64,000 nucleotides of DNA from an uncultured Anaerobiospirillum sp. (GCA_944389615.1 CALXNA010000012.1:1-64000); one strand, 5' to 3'. Counted from the stretch's first letter, positions 44,501 through 53,766 are shown. The notes: generated by a model not told the origin, from the letters alone. Translations and numbers: made by a program.

Positions 44501-46761
44501 TGGGTGACCTGCACCAAGGCTTTAGAGTGGAGCTCTTGCGCGTCACGCAGGGGCAGAACATGGTGCTGGCCGAAGGTCAGATCACCGAGAAGGGCGCAGA
44601 CTTAAACACCATTGTCGATGTCCAAGACTTCTCGACCTTAGTGCCGAATCTGCAAGGCTCGCTCTCGGCTTACTTGATGAGCTCAGGCTCGATCCATGAT
44701 CTCAACTTTGAGCTCTCCGGCAGCGCCCCGCTCATCCGCACCGGTGACGTACGCGTGCGCAAGCTGGTCTTCAACTCATCCTTTAACATGCAGACCCGGG
44801 CCTTGAACTTCACCGCTATGGCCGATCGAGTGCGCCTCGTGAAGGGCATGGCGGCCAATCGCCAGTGCTTTATCGATCTCTCGGGCACGCCGCTGCGCCA
44901 CAATCTCTCGGCTAACTGCGGTGGTGCCACCGCAGGCTACATCAGCATCGATGGCAGCTTGGATCTGCAAAACCAGTACTACAACGCCAACTTGCTCGAG
45001 ATGTATTTGAGCACTGAGTCGGCCGGTGCCTTGTCGCTGTCCAATCCGGTCTATGTCAGCCTTGCGCTCTCGGATATGAGCGGCACGGTCTCGCCGGTGG
45101 AGCTGCGCGGTGAAATCGGCCAAGTGAACCTGTCCGAGACCGTCTTCTCCTCGGCTTATACCGAGAGTCACTTGGTGGTATCGCAGTTTAACTTGAGCTC
45201 GCTCAGTGACTTTTTCCCTGAGGGCGTGCGCATGATGGTGCCGCTCGATGTCATGGCCGATGTCGTGATCGACCGCGGTAACCCGGATATCACTTTGAAT
45301 GTCTCCAGTGCTGAAGGCGCGATCTTCTCGACGGTGGGCGCCGGTATCGTCTATGACAGCTTGAACTTTGACAGCCGCCTGACCAAGGCCTATCTCCACA
45401 ATAAGCTTGAGGTGCAGCTGCGCCATGAGCGCGGTGCCATCCTCTCGGAGATTACGGTGACCGACCCGATGGGCGCAGGTAAGCTCTCAGGTGACTTTAA
45501 GATCATCGACTTTGACTTACAGTCCATCTCCAACATCGGCCAGAGCTTCAATGAGCTCAAGGGCTTGACCAATGTCGACGCGACCTTCGGTGGCACCTTG
45601 ACCCAGCCTTTGGTCTTCGGTGCGATTAATGCGAGCGGTAGCGCCATTCCGCGCTACGATGTGGGCCAAATCAACGACTTTAACTTCGACCTCGCCTTAA
45701 ACGGCCAGCAAGGCGTCTTGAACGGCTCGGTGGTGCTCAATGACAAGGAGTTGCAACTTAAGGGCAACCTTGATTGGTCGCAAGGCGCGCACGGCGACCT
45801 GACCGCCCACGCGCGCGACCTGCCGATCTTCTTGGTGGGCTATGGCAGCGCCAGCACCAATCTGGACGCGCAGGTCACCTTGGGCGAGATCTTGGATATC
45901 ACGGGTACGGTCGAGATTCCGCGTGCCCAGATTGCGGTCAACGATGTCAGCTCGAGCGGTACCTCGGTCTCAGGCGATGAGATCTTAGTCCCCGAATCAG
46001 GCACCCAAGCCTTGATGGCTCAAGAGCCGAGCAACTTCAAGAGTGCCATGGCGCTCAAGGTCGCGCTCGGCGATGACGTGCGCTTTAAGGCCATGGGCAT
46101 GGTCGATGGGCGCTTGGGCGGTGGACTTAACATCACCAAGCGCGTCAACGATAACAGTATCCGCGCCTTCGGTGAGATCAACATCATCGATGGCGAAGCG
46201 GACATCTATGGCCGTCGCTTTAACTTCGATACTGCGCGCGTGATCTTCAACAATGAGATCGCCAATCCAAGCCTCAACATTGAGGTGGTCGCCGATGAGG
46301 ACGCCATCGATGATGATGTCCAAGTAGGCGTGCGCGTCACCGGCACCGCCAGCGCCCCGGACATCGCGCTCTTCTCTAAGCCTAACATGTCGCAAAACGA
46401 GATCCTCTCGTATATCCTCTATGGCCATGGCTTGGATAAGAACGTACTCCAGCAGGACTCCAATAACTCCAACCTGCTCTTAGGCCTCGGTATGTCTGGC
46501 ATCTCGGGCCTTGCCACCGGCATTGCTGAGTCCTTTGGTGTGCGTGACGTCCAGTTCAACACCGAAGGCTCTGGCGATGAAATGCAGGTCGCCGTCCAAG
46601 GCTACATCACGCGGCGTCTGCGCCTGTCCTATGGCTACGGCATCTTCTCGACTATCGGTGAGTTCAAGCTGCGCTACGAGCTCATTGATTCCCTCTACGT
46701 GGAGTTCATCTCGGCGCTCAATCAAACGGTCGACCTGATCTACAGCTTCGACTTTGACTAA
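41530..46761 (+). CDS. tamB: TamB, inner-membrane anchored lipid-transfer protein
   Basis: 1743 residues; E. coli TamB has 1259. N-terminal basic tail and one membrane helix (LGVAAIACFLVALAGLLYYVLG, about 55-76), then the long beta-taco domain and the C-terminal DUF490/TamB domain: DGEADIYGRRFNFDTARVIFNNEIANPSLNIEVV, PNMSQNEILSYILYG, YGIFSTIGEFKLRYELIDSLYVEF. The extra length is mostly an Ala/Thr/Gly/Val/Ser-rich insertion at about residues 370-500, containing a 10-residue duplication, which may form a flexible loop in the periplasm. TamB bridges the two membranes and carries phospholipids in a hydrophobic groove. Start ATG 41530, coupled to tamA. Confidence 0.93.
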   Translation: MASADDKKVETSVAPAPAQSAAKATSKAERKAARKARPHRRCWCVIKLGVAAIACFLVALAGLLYYVLGTTSGARQALRIAQEFIPQSIIIDTTIESGSVYEGLVLGKTLVDIKDVVAISADDLVLHYDLMQLLEPERLFKVKELTSSHLTVALSDAIFAPKPEVPAEPSSEPFRLIFPVGIDIDRFLVTDFNFTSQLVDVGLAQLDSVLWARADNLGVRQAVVDQVTVHLKNQDDVAADKAEAQAADKFDESLALSVDGTITPLTDLEGTVNAVVRAAQEGKSVEMVVVREHEQAQAAATEKDILRALKPNFTPESVQAVAAAKKANAQTFSDPEDFAAAMESALLNNTAAPAWVNEHPAIHDPRVSQFSAGPSATASSATTSSVEPATGAAAGANATGVTAAGANVTGVTAAGATASDATAAGGAALSDAAPAAGADRYEQQLLAAASSAATQPAHLTNAPSATPLAGAGAAVAAPDHEAAQRELVGIAVGDAPVKSIVKEFGSGNGAIEPLPTIVLPFNLEVGSFVIKQGRYYMQGFDTQEFDVALKDGTWYDTKLKVGSFDLKHEFGEAQLLAELDFSQYFALNVKLTGQGYQNDATHDFLQGLLYGLTGDITVSGDLTDLTALAQVNLGGATTLKAHANLLSGALPVMVELKARDFTYPIFGEPLVNVQAVDFSGAGNLVDGVDVNLEAKVTGFDFHDVKTKLSAQMSYEKTHIEYFTVAGTYLDEKLAADVSGDFFYGKLLGVDAKVYAQVKDAGFISPLLAGPLMVDGDLVAIMNQNDKAKSAFSVASQPVYLEYRIPKTSVMLEDFDADTIEARLLSSVKAGSTEFKSEATPTAGGDGLEGSSYHEVTHEATDSAVQAIVAGKNLAVVRPLKKQDLLAGGVPDGPQDLLITPDEYVEAVRFGTYDAGLNQDEVSALLASTSLDGVVTDEDLAQFTVDGAPAEPTFLQSLFNNDLPEVMTNIRHINGELYFNGQKTTIAIKDIVGDLHQGFRVELLRVTQGQNMVLAEGQITEKGADLNTIVDVQDFSTLVPNLQGSLSAYLMSSGSIHDLNFELSGSAPLIRTGDVRVRKLVFNSSFNMQTRALNFTAMADRVRLVKGMAANRQCFIDLSGTPLRHNLSANCGGATAGYISIDGSLDLQNQYYNANLLEMYLSTESAGALSLSNPVYVSLALSDMSGTVSPVELRGEIGQVNLSETVFSSAYTESHLVVSQFNLSSLSDFFPEGVRMMVPLDVMADVVIDRGNPDITLNVSSAEGAIFSTVGAGIVYDSLNFDSRLTKAYLHNKLEVQLRHERGAILSEITVTDPMGAGKLSGDFKIIDFDLQSISNIGQSFNELKGLTNVDATFGGTLTQPLVFGAINASGSAIPRYDVGQINDFNFDLALNGQQGVLNGSVVLNDKELQLKGNLDWSQGAHGDLTAHARDLPIFLVGYGSASTNLDAQVTLGEILDITGTVEIPRAQIAVNDVSSSGTSVSGDEILVPESGTQALMAQEPSNFKSAMALKVALGDDVRFKAMGMVDGRLGGGLNITKRVNDNSIRAFGEINIIDGEADIYGRRFNFDTARVIFNNEIANPSLNIEVVADEDAIDDDVQVGVRVTGTASAPDIALFSKPNMSQNEILSYILYGHGLDKNVLQQDSNNSNLLLGLGMSGISGLATGIAESFGVRDVQFNTEGSGDEMQVAVQGYITRRLRLSYGYGIFSTIGEFKLRYELIDSLYVEFISALNQTVDLIYSFDFD
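42708..42767 (+). repeat. 30-bp tandem duplication inside tamB
   Basis: 42708-42737 and 42738-42767 differ at two bases and code for the doubled AGAN(A/V)TGVTA motif in the low-complexity insertion. Confidence 0.92.
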
Positions 46762-46780
46762 GCCCGCCGCAGTGCAGGCT

Positions 46781-46794
46781 CCTGCGTCCGCAGG
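46781..46794 (+). terminator. Short hairpin after tamB
   Basis: CCTGC-GTCC-GCAGG, 20 bp after the tamB stop, without a T-tract. A weak terminator candidate. Confidence 0.3.
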
Positions 46795-46924
46795 CTCGCC
46801 AACCGGCGCCCGCCGCGCCTGGCAACAAGCGCCTCGCGGACGCGGCGGCAGCTTGGCGCAAAAGATGCCTGAGGGGGCAAAGTGCGCGATAATAGCAAGG
46901 TGCTAAGTTGCAAGGAGAGATGAC

Positions 46925-48934
46925 GTGAGCAAGCTGACTTCACCGGAGACTCAAGCTCAGTTATGGGGCTCAACCCGCCACTTTACTTTGGGGTCTGGGC
47001 TTAAGCTGTCCCTGCTGGCGCTAGCGGTAAGCTGTGCGCTGCCCTGCCTTGCAGCTGAGGAGGCGCCCGCCGTTGAGCGTAGCGCGCCGGACTGGTATCA
47101 CCAAGTGCAGCGCCAGATGACCGACGATGGAGCCAATGCCGGGGCTGCGGGGAGCGCCGGAGATGCGGGGAGCGCCCCACGGAGCATCTTAGAGCGCGAG
47201 TCGCTCTTTACGGCGCCTAATATCGATGAGATTGTGCCGCGCGACTATGAGGTCGCTGAGGAGCCGCGCCCTGAGCGCTATGAGGTGCGTGCACCCGAGA
47301 GCGTCGGCCATGACGTCGTCGTCCGCACGGTCGGCACCTTCCACATCCCAGCGCCCGATCCGAGCATTGATTACGCGAGCGATCCGGGCCGCCCACTCCA
47401 TGGCAACGGTATTTACTCCATTGCCCCGCTCGACCCCAACAAGCCTTATGCCCAGGTCAAGGCTGAGCAAACGGAAAATCCGCTCGCTTCGCCTTACTAC
47501 AACGTCGCCACCGGCCAAATCGACTACCCTGAGGACGTGCTGCGCCAAAAGAAGATCGACGCCTACGTCTCGCCTGAAGAAGAGCGCGCAACCCGCCTTA
47601 AGGACTACGATAAGGAGCGCGTGGCGCAGTTAAAGCGCATCAACCAATATGTGCCGTTTAACGACCTCGTGCATCACGATGAGGTCTACAGCTACCTGCC
47701 GGAGTACGCCAACGTCTTCTACCTCGATCGCGAAGCCGATCGCGCCGAGCTGGAGGCGGCCATTGAGCAAATCGAAAAGCGCAGCCACGGCACCTTAGGC
47801 TTTGCCTTGCTCGATCAAAACGGCATTGTCGCCTTAAAAGACAATAGCCTCTATCCGTTGGTGGGCTTGTCGAAGTTCCACCTTGCCTATGCGGTGGCCA
47901 GCTTGATGAGCGATCGGCGCGAGAACCAAGAGACCCGCATCTTCTTCTTTACCGACTTGCTGCGCAGCGATGTCTACTCGCCGCTTGCGGACATGCTCTA
48001 CAAGAAGGCCACGCGCATTGTGCGTGATGCCACCGGCAATGTCATCTTGGATCCTAACAGCATCGAAAACCAGCCGACCAAGAGCGAGCGTTCGGCCATT
48101 ATCGCCAGCACGGTGCGCCAATACCAAGCGGGCAAAGACATCAGCGTCGATCTAGATGAGGTGCGCTTGCACAGCATCACCAAGCAGGCGGTCGAAGATG
48201 CCTATCGCAACATGCCTAAGGGCGAGCGCTTGTCCTTGTCGATCGGTGATCTGATGTACTACTCCTTGGGCTTCTCAGATTCCAACGCCAGTGCTATCTT
48301 GCTGCAGTACATCGGCAACTCGCTCAAGTCCCTAGAGCTCTTTGATCGCATCAAGGGCCTGTACCGCACCACCTTTACCGCCTTCGAGTACGACGTCTAC
48401 AAAGACCCATCCCTCGCCTACGCCAATAGCGCCCCGCTCTATGAGAGCGCCAAGCTCATGGCCTTGTATGCGCAGGATACCAAGATCGACCCGGTGATCC
48501 GCAAGTTTGTCAACGAGATCATGTACTTTAACGTCACCGGCAAGGACGCCATTCAGCAGGGCATTCGCGAGAGCATCTTCCAGCTTGACCAAAAGCGCCA
48601 AGGCAAGGAGTTACCGCGCCTGAGCTCGCACACCCAAATCAACAGCGTGCCGACGCCGAAGAGCCTCAAGATTTACAGCCGCGAGGGCATCGGTGGCATC
48701 ATCGAAAATGAGGGCAAGCGCACCGTCGTCTCTGACTTGGCCTTGATCGAGTACGAAGGCCGCAGCTACGTCTTGGTGGTCGCGGTCAAGGACATCCGCG
48801 GGCGCTTAGGCCAAAGCGAGCGCAATGGTGAGATGGCGATTGCCGCCACGGCGCGTACGCTCTTTAACTACGTGCTTTCCCGTCCGCTCTATGACCAAAA
48901 TGCTCAAGCCATCCCGGTGAGCGCTCAGCAGTAA
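46925..48934 (+). CDS. Exported class A beta-lactamase-fold protein with altered active site
   Basis: 669 residues from GTG 46925 (AAGGAGAG upstream). One N-terminal hydrophobic segment (LKLSLLALAVSCALPCLA) acts as signal peptide. About 260 residues without recognised domain, rich in charged residues, come first; the C-terminal 390 residues resemble serine hydrolases of the PER type. The landmark segments deviate: YPLVGLSKFHLAYAV has Gly314 where the nucleophilic Ser of SxxK is expected (Lys317 stays); GFSDSNASA replaces the SDN loop; and IYSREGIGG replaces KTG. It is thus probably a non-hydrolytic, peptidoglycan-binding or structural relative, not a resistance enzyme. It lies behind tamAB with its own control region. 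Confidence 0.75.
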   Translation: MSKLTSPETQAQLWGSTRHFTLGSGLKLSLLALAVSCALPCLAAEEAPAVERSAPDWYHQVQRQMTDDGANAGAAGSAGDAGSAPRSILERESLFTAPNIDEIVPRDYEVAEEPRPERYEVRAPESVGHDVVVRTVGTFHIPAPDPSIDYASDPGRPLHGNGIYSIAPLDPNKPYAQVKAEQTENPLASPYYNVATGQIDYPEDVLRQKKIDAYVSPEEERATRLKDYDKERVAQLKRINQYVPFNDLVHHDEVYSYLPEYANVFYLDREADRAELEAAIEQIEKRSHGTLGFALLDQNGIVALKDNSLYPLVGLSKFHLAYAVASLMSDRRENQETRIFFFTDLLRSDVYSPLADMLYKKATRIVRDATGNVILDPNSIENQPTKSERSAIIASTVRQYQAGKDISVDLDEVRLHSITKQAVEDAYRNMPKGERLSLSIGDLMYYSLGFSDSNASAILLQYIGNSLKSLELFDRIKGLYRTTFTAFEYDVYKDPSLAYANSAPLYESAKLMALYAQDTKIDPVIRKFVNEIMYFNVTGKDAIQQGIRESIFQLDQKRQGKELPRLSSHTQINSVPTPKSLKIYSREGIGGIIENEGKRTVVSDLALIEYEGRSYVLVVAVKDIRGRLGQSERNGEMAIAATARTLFNYVLSRPLYDQNAQAIPVSAQQ

Positions 48935-48961
48935 GCAGCGCCAAGGCCCTGCGCTGATACC

Positions 48962-48990
48962 TAGGCAGCTGGGGTCAGCTGGGCTATAAT
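48962..48990 (+). promoter_or_regulatory. Promoter of hpt
   Basis: TAGGCA (48962-48967), 17-bp spacer and a perfect TATAAT (48985-48990), start near 48997. Confidence 0.72.
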
Positions 48991-49005
48991 TCCCCCAATT
49001 TATCG

Positions 49006-49022
49006 GGCCGCAGCGTGCGGCC
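49006..49022 (+). promoter_or_regulatory. Hairpin in the hpt leader
   Basis: GGCCGCA-GCG-TGCGGCC, a perfect 7-bp stem ten bases after the predicted transcript start. No T-run follows. It probably protects the 5' end or takes part in leader control. Confidence 0.45.
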
Positions 49023-49083
49023 TCTCGTGCAATTTAGCCGCCCGCAGCCTCCGGGCTCCCGGTGCGTCCTTTGGGGTAGAACC

Positions 49084-49623
49084 ATGCAGCAAGTAAAAGA
49101 GCTGATCCCGCGCTTTACTAAAGAGCAGCTTCAAGAGCGCGTCCGCGCCTTAGGTCAGGCCATCTCCGCGGATTATAAGGATAAAGACTTGGTGTGCGTC
49201 TGCATCTTAAAGGGCGCCATTCCCTTCTTTGCGGACTTGATTCGCGCCATCGACCACGAGACCATGTGCATCGATACCCTGCGCGCCACCTCCTATGGCA
49301 ACTCCGATACCTCCAGCGGTGTGGTCAAGTTCGTCAAGGACGTCGAGTTAGACCTCAAGGGCCGTGATGTCCTGATTGTCGAAGACGTGGTTGACTCAGG
49401 TCTGACCATGAAGGAGATTGTGCAGCACCTGCACGACTTAGGCGCCGCCTCGGTCAAGATTGCAGTTTGCATCGACAAGCGCGAGCGCCGCGAGGTCGAG
49501 ATCGACATCGCCTACAGCTGCTACCAGCTCAATGAGGGCTTCATTGTCGGCTACGGCTTAGACTACGCCGAGCACTATCGTCAGCTCGATGGTATCTACG
49601 AGGTCGTCCTTGCAAACAGTTAA
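49084..49623 (+). CDS. hpt: Hypoxanthine phosphoribosyltransferase
   Basis: 179 residues, like E. coli Hpt (178). The frame is open upstream, but [11 protein letters not shown] from ATG 49084 is the family start; only a weak GGGG precedes it. Features: [19 protein letters not shown], the flexible-loop TSYGN..TSSG, and the PRPP loop [14 protein letters not shown]. It salvages hypoxanthine (and guanine less well) to the nucleotide. The next gene overlaps its last 35 bp (or 14 bp with the alternative start), indicating one transcript. Confidence 0.96.
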   Translation: MQQVKELIPRFTKEQLQERVRALGQAISADYKDKDLVCVCILKGAIPFFADLIRAIDHETMCIDTLRATSYGNSDTSSGVVKFVKDVELDLKGRDVLIVEDVVDSGLTMKEIVQHLHDLGAASVKIAVCIDKRERREVEIDIAYSCYQLNEGFIVGYGLDYAEHYRQLDGIYEVVLANS

Positions 49624-51484
49624 GCTGCGCCATCCCGACGGTTCGGAGACCCAAGTGGTCAAAGGCGTCTTCATGCTCGACGCCTATGACTTGGTGCCCT
49701 CCTTCCCCGAGCACTTCTTTGCCCCAGAGACTAAGCCGGAAGCTAAAGCCGAGCTCAAGTCCGAAGCTGTGCCTGAGCACAAGCCCGAGCCCCAAGCCGA
49801 GCCGCAGGCTGACTCTCAGGCAGCGTCTCAGGCCGAATCCAAGGCTGAGCCTCAGGCTGGGCTCGCAGAGAGCAACACTCAGCCCACGGAAGGGGCTGAG
49901 CTCTCATCACAGGTGCCACCACGCTCCTTTGCCTCCTTGCAGCTGCGTGCTAAGAACGCCACCAAGGCGCTGCTGGCGCAGCAGCGGACGCGTCTGCTCG
50001 TCCTGTGCAGCGATACCCGCGTCGATGGCTTGGGACTCGCGGTCGATTTAGTGCGCGAGGTCAAGGGCATTGAGCCGACCGTGGCCTATGCTCCGACCAA
50101 GTTTGAGTTCTTTGGCAACGACAAAGAAGACGGCATTGTGACTGCGCCGGGCCGTGAGGGCCTCAACGTCGTGGTGATGCCGTGCACCCATTTGATTGAC
50201 CACCCTAAGTGGCTGGGCATGCTCGACGCCTGTTTGGCGCAAAACGAAGCGCTCAAGCTCATCTTGGTGGGTGATGCCACCGACGTGGCGCAGCTGACCA
50301 TTCTGTGGCCGACCTGCGAGAACGCTTTGCACGCCGACATCGTGCTCGAGTTTTCAGCCACGGGCGCCTTAGAGACCATCGCCGGGCTCATCAGCTACTA
50401 TCAAACGCAGCCGCAGGGCAAGCTCGAGGGCCTGCGCGCCTTCAGCCGCGATGCCGTGGCCTTAGTGGCGGCATACTGCTGCCGCTTAAGCGGTGACCGC
50501 CGCTACTTGGGGATCACGGAGCTTACGGTCAAGAACGTGATTTTTGAGGCCAACCGCTATGCGGCCGCGGCCCAGAGCGCTTTTGTCGCGCGGCGTCACG
50601 TGCTCAAGGCCTTAGGCGCACTCGATTTTCGCAACAACTTCTTGGCCGAAGCGAGCCTACGCGAGCACCGCGACCGCCAGCTACTTATCGCGACCAAGGG
50701 CGCCACGGTGGGCCAAATCAATGGCCTCTCGGTGATCGAGACCATGGGCACCTCCTATGAGTATGGTGAGCCGGTGCGCATCACCGCGACCTTACGCGCC
50801 GGAGGTGAAGGCGATGTCATCGACATCGAGCGCAAGGCCGAGCTCGCCGGTCAAATCCACGCCAAGGCCATGATGATCATCAATGGCTTCTTGACCAAGG
50901 AATTTGGCGCTGAGCAGCCGCTGCCGGTGAGCGCAAGCTTAGTCTTTGAGCAAAGCTACAGCGAGATCGACGGCGACAGTGCCAGCTTAACCGGCCTGTG
51001 CGCGGTGATTTCGGTGTTGGCCAACGCTCCGGTCAGCCAAGCGCTGGCGGTTACCGGCGCCGTCGACCAGCTGGGCGACGTGCAAGCGGTAGGCGGCGTC
51101 AACGAGAAGATCGAAGGCTTCTACCGCGTCTGCCGTCTGCATGGCTTTACTGGTACCCAAGGCGTGATCATCCCGAAGTCCTGCGTCAACCAGTTGGTGC
51201 TACGACCTGCGGTAGTCAAGGCGGTGGCTGAGCGCAAGTTCTTTATCTTCACGGTGGAGCATGTTACCGAGGCGGTCAAGCTGCTGACCGCCTTAGACTG
51301 GGGCGATGCCAACACCGAGAACACGATTTGCGCCCGCATCAACCAGCGCCTCAACAACATCGTCACCAGCAACCAAGAGCTGCCGTGGTACCAAGCGCTG
51401 TTTGAGCGCATCAAGGACTTGCTGCACTTGAGCTCCGACGACACGCCGCAAGCTCCTCACGGCCACGGCGCAAGCCACAAGTAA
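49589..51484 (+). CDS. ycbZ: Lon-like protease without active AAA domain (YcbZ/LonH type)
   Basis: 631 residues from ATG 49589; TTG 49610 with GAGG six bases before it is an equally good start. The N-terminal part is a degenerate nucleotide-binding region with no Walker A, interrupted at about 45-110 by a Glu/Ala/Gln/Pro-rich low-complexity stretch. The C-terminal Lon protease domain is intact: catalytic Ser464 in DGDSASLTG and Lys507 in [10 protein letters not shown], 43 residues apart as in Lon (S679/K722). E. coli YcbZ is a putative protease homologue of unknown target. It shares a transcript with hpt. Confidence 0.9.
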   Translation: MVSTRSSLQTVKLRHPDGSETQVVKGVFMLDAYDLVPSFPEHFFAPETKPEAKAELKSEAVPEHKPEPQAEPQADSQAASQAESKAEPQAGLAESNTQPTEGAELSSQVPPRSFASLQLRAKNATKALLAQQRTRLLVLCSDTRVDGLGLAVDLVREVKGIEPTVAYAPTKFEFFGNDKEDGIVTAPGREGLNVVVMPCTHLIDHPKWLGMLDACLAQNEALKLILVGDATDVAQLTILWPTCENALHADIVLEFSATGALETIAGLISYYQTQPQGKLEGLRAFSRDAVALVAAYCCRLSGDRRYLGITELTVKNVIFEANRYAAAAQSAFVARRHVLKALGALDFRNNFLAEASLREHRDRQLLIATKGATVGQINGLSVIETMGTSYEYGEPVRITATLRAGGEGDVIDIERKAELAGQIHAKAMMIINGFLTKEFGAEQPLPVSASLVFEQSYSEIDGDSASLTGLCAVISVLANAPVSQALAVTGAVDQLGDVQAVGGVNEKIEGFYRVCRLHGFTGTQGVIIPKSCVNQLVLRPAVVKAVAERKFFIFTVEHVTEAVKLLTALDWGDANTENTICARINQRLNNIVTSNQELPWYQALFERIKDLLHLSSDDTPQAPHGHGASHK

Positions 51485-51505
51485 GGCTAAGTCATCAAGC
51501 CTAAC

Positions 51506-51530
51506 AAAGCCCAGCCTCGTGCTGGGCTTT
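51506..51530 (+). terminator. Terminator of the hpt-ycbZ transcript
   Basis: AAAGCCCAGC (51506-51515) and GCTGGGCTTT (51521-51530) form a 10-bp stem with a 5-base loop 22 bp after the stop; the T-tract is short. Confidence 0.82.
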
Positions 51531-51972
51531 GACTCTCAGAGGGGCCAGATATGGTGCTCAGGTATTAATGTACTGTAATACTCGAGTAAGCCCGGGACTG
51601 CCTGTGAGCTGGAAGGTGGGGCGTGTAGGTCTTGCTCGGGCCGTCGCAGTAGGGGCGAAGCGCGCCGCACCGCGCCTTCTTAGAGAGCTACGGCACCGTG
51701 TGGACGGTGTGCACCTTGGTTAGGGTCTGATACTGCCGCGTAGTTAGGCGCAGACCGAGGTACAGGGCGGCTGGCAGAGTCCCTTTGCCCCTTAGAGACT
51801 TACTGTACCTGAGGAGCTGACATGCATCTGAGGTGGAGCCCATCAGCACCAAGGCCCCAGCTGCACCATGGCCTGTCCTGACTCCGCTGGGCGCCTGAGC
51901 GCTGCCTTTGCGGCCCGGGCCGCACGCGCGGGGCACGGGCCGCGCGCGCGGGGCGCGGGGGCATGGAGCTGG
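51531..51972. other. 440-bp gap between convergent ycbZ and yjjB
   Basis: No gene recognised. It holds a 20-bp imperfect palindrome, GTATTA..GTAC..TAATAC, at 51562-51581. An 82-codon minus-strand frame (51688-51936) is basic and has no ribosome binding site; I do not annotate it. Confidence 0.5.
51562..51581. promoter_or_regulatory. 20-bp palindrome between convergent genes
   Basis: GTATTA (51562-51567), GTAC centre, TAATAC (51576-51581): 16 of 20 bases symmetrical. It is AT-rich in GC-rich DNA and lies just behind the terminator, an odd place for an operator. Confidence 0.4.
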
Positions 51973-52470
51973 TTAGAGCTTGGTGTGGCGGTATTGGTAG
52001 AAGAAGAGCGGCGGTATGGCGATGCCGACCGCGATCGCGCTGATGATGCCAATCGAGAGCATGCCGCGATGGAACAGCTCGTGGATATAGACGGTCGACT
52101 GCGTGACGTCGCTGTTGTCGATGACCTGCATCAGCGCTATGAGCGCGTGGTAGGCGTGCACGCCGGGAATGAGCGAGATGATGCACGGCACGGTGAAGAT
52201 GGGGCGCGGCACGCGCAGCTTCGGGCCAAAGTAAATGAAGAGGAGCGAGCAGATGCAGCAGGCGATGAAGGTGGCAATCACGATCTCGACGTTCATGGCT
52301 TCAAGCAGGTCGCGCATGCCCCGCGTGAGGGCGGAGCCTAAGCCAATCAGCGGCAAGAAGCGCGTCGGCACGGTAAAGAGCATGGCGAAGGCCGGGCCGA
52401 TGAAACCTGCGGCTAAGGCATGAAAGAGGATGGTAAGCCATTCTTGGGAGCTTAAGGCAAAGTGCAACAT
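51973..52470 (-). CDS. yjjB: YjjB-like subunit of the YjjPB exporter (ThrE C-terminal part)
   Basis: 165 residues, E. coli YjjB 157. Five hydrophobic helices with the ThrE_2 (DUF3815) pattern: ALAAGFIGPAFAMLFTVP, FIACCICSLLFIYFGPKL, and FTVPCIISLIPGVHAYHALIALM, where P-x-I-x-L-I-P-G is the family motif. Together with YjjP it forms a two-component transporter; in E. coli yjjPB exports succinate under anaerobic conditions, and related ThrE proteins export threonine/serine. 18 bp separate it from yjjP, so they form one operon. Confidence 0.9.
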   Translation of the reverse strand: MLHFALSSQEWLTILFHALAAGFIGPAFAMLFTVPTRFLPLIGLGSALTRGMRDLLEAMNVEIVIATFIACCICSLLFIYFGPKLRVPRPIFTVPCIISLIPGVHAYHALIALMQVIDNSDVTQSTVYIHELFHRGMLSIGIISAIAVGIAIPPLFFYQYRHTKL

Positions 52471-52488
52471 GGGAGATCCTGATGCGGC

Positions 52489-53586
52489 CTACCACCATTG
52501 CTGGGGCAGGTAGGTGATAAGAAGGCTGGTGAGATAACTGGTGGTCAAAAGGCCCACTGCGGCGGAGATGACCAAGACGGCCGCAATGACAAGGCGCGTC
52601 AGGCCGATCGGGACATAGCCTTTGAAGATGTCGAGGAAGCCGTTTAACATCGGGAAGCCCGGCACCAAGAGCAAGGTGGTACAGGTGGCGGCAATCAGCG
52701 TCTCATCGGCGCTGGCCTGAAAGCCATAGTGGCAGACTAAGGATGCGATGAGCGAGCCGATGCAGGCTGAGAGCATGAAGGTGAAGCTCTCAAAGAAGCC
52801 TCGCTTGATAAAGGCAAAGCGCGCGTACATCAAGAAGAGGCCGCCGATGATGGCCGAGAGGCAGACTGCCAGCGTGCCGCCGTTTAAGTAGGCAAAGCAG
52901 CCTCCGGCGATGGCCTCAATGAAGATCAACTGATTGCGGCTGTAGTGGCGCGGGCGCACTGCGCGGATGGCATGGTAGATCTTCTTTAAGTCAGTGAGCT
53001 TGCCTTCGTTGACAAAGAGGCAGATGTGATGGAGTCGGGCCAAGGCATCCATATTGATGGCAAACTGCTTGATCTCCTTGAACTCGACCGCGACCTCGTA
53101 GCCGTGGCGCAGCTTGACAATGATGCCATCGCGCGTGATGCTCAAATCGACGCTGTGACAGCCCAAGTCGTGGGCCATCTTCTTGACCGACTGGACGATG
53201 AGGCGGGTCTCAGCGCCATATGAGGCCATGCGCCAGCCTAAGGTGGCCAAGAGCTTGGCTTTGAGCGCCAGCTCGCCTTCACCCGTGACTAGCTTGTCCG
53301 GCAGCAAGAAGCGCTCGTACTCGGTGCCTTCGACCGTAGAGACGCCAAAGTCACCGGTGCTAAACATCACCGGAGCCGCTGATATGCCTTGACCGTAGCC
53401 ATCTTTGAGCCCATAGCCGTCTTTTGGTCTGTAGCTGTTAGGGATGGGCGCGGCCTCATCGTGGTTGAGTTCTACCGGAAAATCATCGGGCAGCTTAGTG
53501 TGGTGGTCGTGCGGAAAGTCCGGAGCGAAGTGGGCGGGCAGCTCGTTGCTGCTCGCGCCGTGGGACTGAGGTAAATCTTGGCTCAT
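52489..53586 (-). CDS. yjjP: YjjP-like subunit of the YjjPB exporter with N-terminal extension
   Basis: 365 residues, E. coli YjjP 256. The DUF1212 part starts near residue 105: LKAKLLATLGWRMASYGAETRLI, then SVDLSITRDGIIVKL, helices from about 220, and TTLLLVPGFPMLNGFLDIFKGY, the conserved LxPGxP signature. The 100 extra N-terminal residues are hydrophilic, with several histidines and a repeated (L)KDGYG. ATG 53586 lacks a ribosome binding site; ATG 53370 (residue 73) preceded by CCGGTG is an alternative, so part of the extension may not be made. It forms a pore with yjjB downstream. Confidence 0.88.
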   Translation of the reverse strand: MSQDLPQSHGASSNELPAHFAPDFPHDHHTKLPDDFPVELNHDEAAPIPNSYRPKDGYGLKDGYGQGISAAPVMFSTGDFGVSTVEGTEYERFLLPDKLVTGEGELALKAKLLATLGWRMASYGAETRLIVQSVKKMAHDLGCHSVDLSITRDGIIVKLRHGYEVAVEFKEIKQFAINMDALARLHHICLFVNEGKLTDLKKIYHAIRAVRPRHYSRNQLIFIEAIAGGCFAYLNGGTLAVCLSAIIGGLFLMYARFAFIKRGFFESFTFMLSACIGSLIASLVCHYGFQASADETLIAATCTTLLLVPGFPMLNGFLDIFKGYVPIGLTRLVIAAVLVISAAVGLLTTSYLTSLLITYLPQQWW

Positions 53587-53766
53587 AGCATGTGTCGCAG
53601 TCAGTAAGAGGCGGGGTGCCCGTAAGGCGCACCTATTGTCAGCGCAAAGACCCCCTAGGTCAAGAAGTGCCCTTTTGTGCCCTCTGAGCGCTCACTTTGA
53701 CCTTTCGTGTAGCACTTGAGCATTCGTGTGGCTACAGAAGCCTACTGGTAGGCCTACGCCGACCCC

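Noticed and set aside
46925..48934. Functional beta-lactamase resistance gene
   Set aside because: Expected Ser, SDN and KTG motifs are not present at the aligned places.
51688..51936. 82-codon minus-strand frame that could be a transposase fragment
   Set aside because: A few residues look transposase-like but no motif, inverted repeats or target duplication support it.
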